Below, piece by piece: positions 34,140-46,070 of a DNA stretch of 64,000 nucleotides. The notes beneath the pieces are model-generated. The model worked only from the letters and a program-made list of their open reading frames with translations, was not told the DNA's origin and did no database searches. The stretch spans positions 57,546,771 to 57,610,770 of the forward strand of contig CM060198.1 of assembly GCA_030549335.1 (NCBI GenBank), written 5' to 3'. This stretch comes from Pontederia crassipes (taxonomy: Eukaryota; Streptophyta; Magnoliopsida; Commelinales; Pontederiaceae). A program made the position numbers and the translations under genes. How positions within the stretch are numbered: the stretch's first letter is position 1; every line of letters begins with the position of its first letter.

Positions 34140-35989
34140 GTACCTGGGAACCATAATAAGAGACACGTACAAGAAATTATGGAAGGATAAATTCCGTATA
34201 TTAAACAAAATCCGAGTACAATCCTAATAAAAATGAAATCAAGTTAGAAAAAAAGAGAAAAGAATGACGAACAGAATTAAGTTCAATATAAATCTTCTGT
34301 TCCTTTCTTCTCTTCTCACCTTGGCACTAGAAGGAACGATGACATTATTGAAATTGATGTCTTAATTAATCTTCCTAAAAGTTTGAAAGAACAATATTAA
34401 TGCCCAACACATGAATAAGGAAGGAAGGAAATTATTGTTTTCCTAATAAAAGCTTAATTAAGGGAGGAAATTATTTTTTATTATACATGTATTATATACA
34501 TTACAAGAAAATTGCATCTTTCCGACGAAAATTTCTGACGCCCGCATATCCCTCGCAAGTTCTTATGAATTTTTGACGATTTTTGCCGCCCTTCGAAAGT
34601 TGAAACACAATTGTTTCCCAAGACTTGAACCGTTACAAATTGCGACGGCTGAACAACCATCGCAAGTTGTGACGACTGCACCCGCCGGAAGTACCCACGG
34701 AGGTAAGTTCCCACAGCTTAAGTCGTGAGAAACATAATTTAATTTTTTTTACATTCGACTGAAATAAATATTTTTCATGACTTAATAACAAATATATATG
34801 AACTTAATAGCAATATATAACGTGTGTTTCGTGGGTTATTTTGTTTATGTATATAGAGTATTTAACGTAGATTAAAAAAAATGTACAAATTGACACATTA
34901 ATATGAAAACTTCATATCCAAAGTAACATGCATTTATAAGATAAGAACATGCACATCAAATGTAATAACCTACAACTTGCATTTTACATAATCTTTTTCA
35001 TATTCTTGGCCGGCAATATGTCTGTGGACGATTTCTCCGGTCACTTGAAGCAGATTTTGTGTTCTTTTCCATTTGCTCGTATGATCTGACTAATCCAATT
35101 AATAACCCGAAATTTTATGCTAAAAGCATTTGGACTTTTTGACTAAAATTTTAATGTAAATCTTATATAAAAGACCAATGACCCTATCACTATAAGAAAA
35201 ATGCAAATAATTCCTATGGAATAGTAATTATTAATGAAGATTTTAATGAAGATTTTAAACATTTAATTTCCTATGGAATAATAATTATTATATGACTAAT
35301 AGAAAATTTTTATTTACGATGATTTTTGTTAAAATGTTGAAGTCTTCCGTTGTTAAATAATGAATGACGAACGAACTAATGATGTGAAATTCTCCTAAAT
35401 GTTAAAAAAATTACAGATGAATTTCAGATCGTTACAACATGAATAGAACATTACAGAAATTTAAACTTGAGTTTCGATTTAATTCCTTCAAATCGGTGAC
35501 ATACATGCATGCTACGTTGGATATGCATGCTAGAGGAATAGAACATTTTCTTTTCCAATTGGAATCCCAAATGAAAAAGTGCTTTCGGCGGAATAAGAAG
35601 CCTCCGTATGTTAATGTGGTGATCGTTATAAGTTGCTCAAGGAAATCAACAGACTTCCAGCATTAAACAGTTTAGTTGCTCAGCGAAACTTAGTAATGAA
35701 CAGAAAAAGGTATTGCACTTATTAATTAGAACAAGCAATATCGCTCTACAACATAAACTGATTAGATATTATGTACTCGATTCGCGTGCACAGTCGATCT
35801 TAAATAATTCACATCAAATACTGCATTGATTAAAGAAACATCGTTCACATATGATGACCTTGAGCCATATAGATTAAAAAGAATAGGCGAGGGCCTGATT
35901 CCAATGAGTGTTTTTACGCTACAAAATTGTACATACACGTTAAATATATTTATGCACACACAGAGAGAGGAGGGCGCTACCAGGAAATG
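34140..35989. other. Intergenic stretch; CACTA-like termini
   Basis: No gene is supported. CATTACAAGAAAATTGCA (near 34499) and CACTATAAGAAAAATGC (near 35191) resemble CACTA transposon tips, both in the same orientation, so they do not bound one element. 34500-34720 is unusually CG-rich (CGACGAAAATTTCTGACG...). The end of the stretch is the 3' UTR side of the flippase gene. Confidence 0.3.
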
Positions 35990-38900
35990 CTAACGGTCTT
36001 TGTTGTTTCTTGCATGAGACAGCCTCAATTGTGAAGGCTGCAAAAAATCAAATGTTGTTCTTCTGATGGCCGTCGGGGAATCCGATAGCAAGGGCTCATA
36101 AACAGAGTTCCTCACCTTAGTCTGAGATACGGGGGGCGACGTAGCATCCTTCTCAATCGACTTCAACTGTGACTCGAGATTTCCCATGGCGAAGCCGGGA
36201 CCACGAGATCGCTCGGCTTGCTGGAGTAAATTTATGGCGCTTGGTCGGTACGTGAACCTGAAGTACTTGATTGCGAGCACTGGCCCCATTCCTAAAGCAA
36301 CAATAAGCTGGAAAGGAGGTGTCAACAGAAGGCTCCAGATATTTGTTCAAGAAGACTAAAGGCAAAGCATAAAGATACTCACCACCATGGTTATCCAATA
36401 CGACGGCTGTCTACAGAGGCGGAACATGATAGTGTACATTGCAACAGATGGTATAGAACTGATTATAAAGTTGATGATGTAAAAAGCCACAAAATTTCCC
36501 CATATGGCAAGATGTTGCAAAATTGTGAAGGAACTGCAATAAGAAAATAACCGTTTTTATAATTCACGTAACAAATGATAATGACGCAGGAGTAACTTGG
36601 CATCTGACATATGGGCATGAATCAACTAGTACATACTTCATCTCTAGTGCCACAACAAAAGCCTGCAACCATATGCAGCCAGATAACGCAACCATAGACA
36701 GCTCTTCCATCTCACTTTTCTCATTGGCATAGGCATGCACGGTAACAGAGAAAACCACTAGACCCTGCAAGCACAAGCCAATGATTAATGAGAACAAGGA
36801 ATCATGACTTTATATATAGAAGGGTAATGTTTCTCATCAACAATATTACTTTTGACATGTCATCACAAGAGTTCCATAGAGCTGAATTCTAGAATTTGGA
36901 GTTAATAGACAAATATGATTACCAAGAAAAAGAAAACAAAATAATTTTAATGCTACAACCATACAATGTTGGGGCAACATAGAGAATTCAAGAACTCTCT
37001 CTTACATGATACAGCGATCGCCCAAACCATCCAGCAAATGTACTTGGATTCAAGAGCCTAGATCCAACAAAGATGATGGAGAAGTTAAAAAGTAACATAA
37101 ACCCTTTTGCAGTCTGTGCATTGCAAAAGTAACCACAATAGAAGCTAATTACCAGTGGTGAAAGTAAATTTAAGTGCTCGCCTTCTTTCAATAGCTTGAA
37201 ATTGAAAATACCAAAAAGATGTCATCTTACCTTCCCGCTTGACAATAAAATAGGATCCGTGGGTTCTGCATCACTGTCTTTTCATTGAGGTCCTTGTCAA
37301 GAACGCTTGTCAGGACAGGTATGCTCGTGTAGAAAACATTATATGCCATTAGACTAATAGAGTTGAACAGGCTAGTTCCAGAGACTCCTGAAAAGAAAGA
37401 AAAGCTGCATATGGATCCAATATTAGCATTAAAGAACCCAACATAACATTATGATACAGAATAAAGTAAAGGGAAAATTTCCAGATTTAATCTTCAAAAC
37501 ACAATCAAATGACATAATTTAATAGCGTGAAGTGGGAGTAAATGACAATATTGATCATCCACTGAAACTCACAATATCTGGATGAAACATATAATCAAGG
37601 ATTTGTAGAACGAATATTGTGAAAGAAAGGCTGTTCGGTTGTATGAATAACGCCCATGAACCAGAATCAGCCTTTTCAGAAACCTGAATTCTGCAAAGCC
37701 ATTATAAACAATTAGCATTTGAGAAATTTGATGGCATACCAGGAAGAAAATAATGTTTGTGTACAATAAGTATTTTTAACTTAACCAATATTTTCATTGG
37801 TGCATTAACGATCAAGTCTATTTTCACCCACAATATACATGAAATATGTGAATATTGGCGTAACAATGAGAAAAGATACAAACACACCCAACTTGAACTT
37901 GAGAGTTCTTTCCTATTTCAACAATGCCAGAAGCTAAATCCTTATTGCGAAAGTATTTCTTTTGGTACCCAAGATAGCTGTTTTTTTTTTTGGAGAACTC
38001 AAGACAGTAATTGGGTATGACTATCTTGGAGTTGGTTACTATACCAAAAGTTCGAGTGCAAGAAAACAATTTATTTTGGAAACAGTGTAAGAAAATATAC
38101 AGTGTGTCTTTCTCAAAAATCACAAAATGTCCCATGACTTTTTATAGCTTTTTTTTTCTGGAAAATATTGAGCATCTTTAAAGTTTAAACAATTGCTAGG
38201 TCGAATTGAAACTCCAAATTATAAGGATAGTAAATAAAACTTGGGCAAAGTCATTGGATTAAGTGACTCATTCCCTACTGCCAATAATCAAGTCCATTTC
38301 ATCTTGAACTAGAAATACTGTATTGCATGAAAGTAACATACTTATGAAGGAATACTGGATTCTTACTTCCAATGCTGTAATCAGCTGCTCTCGCAGCTTG
38401 CAGACCTTCCCTTCCACTAATCCCCACACCAATATCAGCTTGTTGTATCATCCTTACATCATTACCACCATCACCAATTGCAAGAGTTCGGTAATCACAT
38501 GATTTTAGGAGCTCAACTAACTGGAAAATGAACAAAAAACACAAATGATGGAGCATTAATGCATTTTATGCACCAAATCATAGATAATACTAGTACCAAA
38601 TTGTACCAGGAAACACGCCAACTCAAGAGTACCTAGTATTTTCATTTTGAGAAAGACAACTACCTTGTATGATGTGGGTTCCATATTCCCTGTATTAAAT
38701 ATTTTCATGTTGTATAAAGAATATAAAAGAAATTAATGCATTTTATGCACCAAATCATAGATAATACTAGTACCAAATTGTACCAGGAAACACGCCAACT
38801 CAATAGTATTTTCATGTTGTATAACAAACCAGGACAAATCTATAGTGGAGTTTAGGAATGCAAAAGTTCTAGTAACTGATCAAAAGGTGACAGATATAAA

Positions 38901-41900
38901 AGAAATTGTCCCCCTATTAGAGAAAACTACTCAACTTAGTGTTCCGCTGTTAATTATTGCTGAAGATATCTCTAGTCAAGTTCTTGCTACATTGATCCTG
39001 AACAAGCTGAGAGGAGTCTTGAATGTTGCAGCCATCAAATGTCCTGGTTTTGGGGATGCAAAGAAGGCTATTCTACAAGATATTTCTCTTATGACAGGTT
39101 AATTTCCATTGAGGTTATTGATTTATTTTCACTGTGTATATTCTACCTTTTCAAACTCCGCCTATGTTTTATAGCCGGTCCCAAGCCCGGATAAAGGCGG
39201 AGGGTTGTGTTAGGCCCCGACAGCCAGCGTAAAATCCTGTCGAATCTTATGAACATGGATCAACGAATAGAATAATATACAGAAAGGTTTGGTTACTAAT
39301 AGAGCGGAATGGCGTCGTATGATCCATGTAGCCGACCCCACCTAGTGGGATAAGGCTTTGTTGTTGTTGTTGTTGTATAAAGAATATTGCAAATCGTGTG
39401 TCAACTTTTTCTTTTCTTTTATCTCAGTGGGCCAGGGATTTTGATATTTTTTCTATATATACTTGTGCACTTTTCAATAGTTTCGATACGCGTGGATGAC
39501 TACTAATCTCTGTAGTCAAATAAAAGCTTTATTTAAGCATTCTTCTTCTTCAAAAGAAAATTGGTTGCCTTGAATCATATATGCTTTTGCAACTAGATAT
39601 AAATATGTTTAAAATCTTTTCTGCTTCTCCGCACTAGAAAGAGATTTTAAAAATGTCCAGATTTTATGGAAGCGTGCAACTAGTATAAGTACTGTCGACA
39701 ACAAGAGAAATAAGGAAGCCACAGAGACAAACAATTAAAATAGCTTACTTGTGCCTTCTGAGAGGGGGTCACACGACAACAAATGGCTGTTCTCGAGAGA
39801 ATGGCCAATTCAGTAAATGCAGGTTTATATTGTTTCAGAATAATTTCAAGGGCCCAACCATCAACAACGAATGCCAAGTCCTGCAACGCATCAAGCCATG
39901 GCCATATGCATTACATTAACAGTATAGAAATAAGAAAGCTGCAGAAATAAATCAAGACTGAAACCGAGTATCCAACCTCACATTCTCAGATATAAAAAAA
40001 AATCTAGATTATTTGATTTTGCCATTGACAACACGGATTCTTGAAAGTAATACGTTGACTATCTTGTACAAATTCACACAGAAACAGAATGAGCTAGTTG
40101 ACTTATTTCTGAAAATGGGATGAGAAAGTATCTCTATGCTATCCAAACATTAGCAGGGGGAAGAGAAGTTGCAAGCGGAAAAGGATCCCCTATATTATCC
40201 AAACATAAGCAAGAGGAGGGGAAACTGTAAGTGGAATAACAGTGTTCCTATCATGGTTGTGATTTGTCATTATGATTAAACGTCTCCACTTAGAACTGCA
40301 AACATCATGTTAAAGATGATTTATACTTATATTTATTCTATAATAGAAATAATAATTTTTAATGAGGCACGTGATTGACTCTAGAAGAAAAACAATAAAC
40401 CGATGCAATACAACAACAACAACAACAACAACAACAAAGCCTTATCCCACTAGGTGGGGTCGGCTACATGGATCATACGACGCCATTCCGCTCTATTAGT
40501 AATTAAATTAATCTTCTACCAGCATTAAATATTCAGAGGATAAGTAATACATTAGTCTAGATTTTATGATATGGTTTGAATTATCTTTCATGATCTAGTC
40601 TTGGAGTGTGAAGCACTGAGTAAAAGTAATTTCTTGAGTCACTGATAATAGTCATTGTACGAACCTACTTGAGGTTTATGTGCCAAGAGAATTAGTCGAA
40701 TTATCTCCTCAAAAAAAAAAAATAGTCGGATTCTTATTTGGAGACCTACACATGCTTTACATAACTCCTAAAAGACATCTAAGAGTTTGGGATTTTACTA
40801 TATTGCTTTTCCAATGATATAAAAAAAAATCAGTACATAAATTGACCAAATAATCCCTGATTCATCACCTATATTCTAATACCTCTTTTTTCTTTTGAGG
40901 GATACATCCTGTTAAATTTGATGTGCTAACTAGTTTTCCTAAAAGTTTAAGTCTTTAGAAAGAGCAACATCATTCATTTTATATTCTTACTCCCCCTCAC
41001 GTGTGGGCTGCTGACAAGGTCTAGCTCAAGCCCAACACATGGACAAATACAACAACAACAACAAAGCCTTATCCCACTAGGTGGGGTCGGCTACATGGAT
41101 CATACGACTTGATCCATGTTCATGAGATTCGACAGGGTTTTACGCTGCCTGTCGGGGCCTAACACAACCCTCCTCCTTTATCCGGGCTTGGGACCGGCTA
41201 TAAAACATGGACAAATAAGGGAGAAAATTACTTTTTAATAAGAGCTTAATGAGGTTTGAACTCAGGACATCTAGCTCTCATACCATGTTAAATTTCTAAA
41301 CTAGTTTTCCTAAAAGTTTAAGCCGTTAGGAAGAGCAACATCATTCATTTTATATTCTTAACACATCCTAATATTTCTACACCGACATCACTTGTTGACA
41401 TCTCACAAAGGCTGAAAGTTCATTTCAAAGTAATAATTTGCATAATCACTTTTTTTAGACCACTTTCACTAAATGGAAAGCAAGAAAGAAACATCCTGTC
41501 ATTGAAGATCATTTTCACAATGAAAAATAAGGAACATCCTTTCATTGAATCCACAAAATTCAAAAGCACCTTGGGTTCTGAAGAAGTTATCCTCATTGTT
41601 AGTAGCACCCTCTCTAAGCTTCTTAATACTTCGTCTTCAGTTTTACCATTGATGAACAAGAGTTGTCCTTTGGGCTCTGAAACATGGCAAGATAAACTGA
41701 TGATGACATGATAAAGAAAAAAACACATAAATATTCATTATTGAGAGTTCTCGACTTATAGAAACTATGAAACAATAAACATTTTCCCTCTCCAAACATA
41801 ATATAGGTTTTAGAGAATGCAAAATCACGTTACATGAGAAAACAAACAAGTACCTGAAGAGATAAAATTGCATAGGAGAGCAATTTGGATTGCTGTACTT

Positions 41901-44900
41901 TGTTTATCACCAGTCAACATCCAGAAGTTAATTCCTGCCTCCCGGAGGGTTTCTATGGTCTCAGGCACACCATCCTTTTTTGGGGAAAAACAAGAAAAAA
42001 TCAAATTAATGACGAAAAGGTCGCTTCCATTTAATGGAGTATCTATATATATTCTGTTTTCAGTTGTTACCTGTAGGCGATCTTCAATTGCAGTAACACC
42101 AATGATCTCAAGGTCATGCTCTAATTGCTGGCAAACTTCGGCTAGCCTCCACTACAAGGAACACAAATTCATAATTTAATTGCTTCTTTCCCTATCCAGT
42201 AACAATTGAAATCAAGCATTACATAAGCTTACCTCCCTATCCACTAGTGTACTACTAGCCTCCTTAAATGTCTTCGACCATTCTTCGTATTCCTCAATTG
42301 CCAACTCACGCCACCCCAAACACAGGGTACGCAATCCCAATTGTGCATACTGATCCACAGCATCAACAAAGGTCCGTATTTGCTGTCCTGAAAAATTAAA
42401 AGACAATGAAATATAACTCTTCTGAAGAAACAGAATGTTGCATAAAAAATTAGAAAAAAATTACAGTATCACTATGTGACAGAAGGAACTATATTACTCT
42501 TCAGATAGTAGCCCAAGGTTTTTGGTAAAAATCCTATAATCACATATTAAAGTACGAAATCCATGCTATTGCAATTTATCCATGCAATCACATAAAATTC
42601 CAAGAAGAATAGATTTTTTCTTTGAGAAGGAAAGAACAAATATTTGAGAGGGAAAATTTTGCAAATTAATCCAAGCTGCAAGAGGATACTATTCAATTAC
42701 AGCGACAATAAAAAGGTCTACAATAAGCGAACCATCTCTCAAGTCTTAACTGAGAATAATAGTCTGAAAACCAACATATGAATGTATGATAAAATTCACT
42801 TGAAGGTAGTAGAATGTGCAGCAAGTTGAGTAGACACTATGGTAGAGCAAATCATGGTTGAAACAAACTACCAGGATAGGAACAGGGAAGAACAGCCTCA
42901 TCTGCGCCTTTCGATAAGAGAAGGATCTTTCCATTCTGACAATCCTTTACCACCACTGACATCCGCTTCCGATCAGAAGTGAACTCTAGAGTATCCAGTA
43001 CCTCATACTGGATAAACATTCCATTGAAATTGATCTCTGTAGGTAGAATAACAAGTAACATTGTAAAAGAAATGCAATGACTGCTCCATATGACCTCACA
43101 GTAGATATGCCAAAAAGGAGTTGAACAAAATAAGAGATCATTTGATGAATTTGTCAATCCTTTGATACATAATAAGCATTTGGAAGAAAAAGAAAGGTGA
43201 ATGAGAGAAAGGCAGAGAATGACCCAGTATAGTTGACTGGACATGAGCATTTTAGATGATAATATAATACTATAGTCATAATGGATAATTACCAAGAATG
43301 CTACCACTCCTGTTGAGAAGAACCATGTGCAACCTAGCAGCAGCATTAACAAGAGCATCCTCATCCTGAGATTGCGCCTTATAGGAGATTGTTCCACTGT
43401 TGCTGTACGGGAAGATAAAGAATAATGAAAGTGATATATTATAGATCAAAGAATGTAAGCCCCCACCCACCCACCAAAAAAAAAGAAAATAAAAGAAGAG
43501 GAATACCTCCTAATAGGTACAACCGTATTGCAGACAGTCATTATCGAAAGGAATCTGATCACATCAGGAACGCCATTCGAAACAGCATTCATAAGTTCAG
43601 CATCTATCTAGAGAGAAAAAATAATAGTCAAATAAAAAAAACTGATGAGGAATAAAATCGTATGGAAGAATATGTGCTAATGATGCCTCAACACAAATTA
43701 GTGGAACACAAAATTCAAGGTACAGGGCATGATCATTATCCAAAAGAAAAGTTATGGAAAATTGCAGCAGTAAAGAAATCAATAAAATATGGGGCCGTTT
43801 CCCTCAGTGGATTTCTCACAATCATTGAAGGTCTGAAAAAGAGGTCAGGTACTATAAAGCAAGAAGTATCTGAAAATAACACATAAAAAGACCAAAGGAA
43901 ACAGATATTCAAGGAGAATTAAAAAACATGGAGTAAATCATTTTAGTGAACAAAGTGTCTAAATCTAAACAAACATACATTAACCATCACTAATTCTAGA
44001 TGTTAAACAAACAAACATACATTAAATCATTTGGTTATCTCCCAGAAAAAAATGACAAAGGAATTCTAGATTAATCATTCATAATGGCCCACGCTACATC
44101 AAAAGAAAAGACATTCTTTTGGAGTTCTAATAGTCACACAGACTAAGCAATCTTAATTGAGGGAAGGATTTTTTTGAGGCAGTTCAAGGTGTAAGTAGAA
44201 AGATTAACAGCTTTTGGGAATTGCTCAATGCAATGCCAAGTAAAGGGGACAAACTCTCATGATCTCACCTCTTTCCAGAAAAAAATATCATCACCAGTAA
44301 AAATGATGCAAATCAATACGATATTTATATCAGCTGATGCAAAAATATGTATATCTGGTCAGTTGTTCACATTGTCCACTATTGCAGATCATAGTATTTC
44401 TTATTCTCCATGACAGCCATAATAATGCTAACATGAATATTACATACTACATAGTTCCCCCAAAAATGAATATTACATCGTGCACACGTTCAAACAAGAA
44501 GATTCATTCAGGAAGATGAATGTTAACAAAAACAACAGAATGAACTTCATATTTCTAAAAAACTAAAAGGATAACCTTTCAAAGCATCTCCACTTTCATT
44601 TCCATAGAAAATGCCATTAATGCAGCATCTTCTAAAGACCATCTTATTCTCAGTAAGAGTCCCAGTCTTGTCAGTCAAAATATACTCAACTTGTCCAAGA
44701 TCCTCACTAATTGCTGTGCTGAAAGCAGTACTTGAATTAGACCTCAAAATTCGCACGCATTCCAAGCTGCACCAAACTTTATGAAAATGAATGTACAAAT
44801 TGCATGGCTTACTTTGCTGCGTGGGAGGGTGTTCTAGTCTCATGATCATACATTTCCCCATCCCAATCAATGAACTTTGCATATAGACCCTTCACCAGGT

Positions 44901-46023
44901 CCAGAGAAACCTGTAATAAACATAAATTTCCTAATCTTGTTATAAGTGAGTTTTACTATGTCGCAAATTATGCCCAATGTAAAAATGGCATTTAATAATT
45001 CTCGTTTTCATGAAATCCAACCTGTCCAGAGGCATAGGAAAATCATACATTCTCAAAAATAAATTATTTCACTATCACTTATGGATGGCATACCTTGATT
45101 GATATGGGTATCATGATTGAACATAAAAGCTCGAACCGCAAGGGGATGACCAAGAGTTCATACCAGGGGCCTTCATCAGGATATTTAACATACCATTGCT
45201 GCATGAACAATGAAACAAATGATCAACTGAAGGGGAACATAATAATTTGAATAAGATGATATCCTATTTAAAGCCAAATCCTGCTAAGAAGTGCAACTCT
45301 TGAATTTTGCAGCTTAAGCTAAATGAACATCAATTGAAATGACTGATACTTTTATATTAATTCTGTATTGTTTTTTTAAGGCGGAAAGTATGACTACAGA
45401 TCTGAATAGTCATCCACTAGTATTAATATTTTTCTGTATTGTTGTCTTTTTTTATTTTTCAGGGGTAAAAGGAAAGCTTACTAGTTAATTAAATAATATT
45501 TTATCCTTCTTATATGTGCTTCTATTTGGTTATATTTGTTTGGACACAAGGTCACATTTCATATTTCAAAGGTCTCTATCAACAAACCTTAAGAACAATG
45601 CTTTGATTGTAAGCTATCGAGGATTTTGCAGTTAGCATAACAAATAACTACAGAAACAACATGCCATGTACAATTAAGGAACCAGCAAAAGTGATATTAA
45701 ATTACAGAGACAAATTCCAGGGAAGATATATGTCAATTCTTTTTTTATATATTAATTCCATAGTATCGTTGTTTTTATTGCCATTTTCCCAAGTACACTT
45801 TATTTCCGTAATATGTTTCTTCAAAGGGATGCAGTATAACTTAATGAAAAGTTTACTAGTTACAATATTTTATCCTTCTTACCTCAGCTTCTTCCTTTTC
45901 TTTTTTTTTTTTTTTTTTGAGGAAAAGAGGATGACAATAAAATTTTAGCAGCTAACTGCTTATATTAAAACCTGATAATATAGAATCTATAGATTCCAAA
46001 CATCAAAAGGAGAAGAAACAACA

Positions 46024-46070
<47 letters not shown>

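Noticed and set aside
33637-34208. Long minus-strand frames rich in Arg and Ser
   Set aside because: They are antisense to the plus-strand membrane-protein-like frame and show only composition effects, no motif.
34499-35210. One CACTA transposon bounded by 34499 and 35191
   Set aside because: Both tips have the same orientation, whereas the ends of one element must be inverted.
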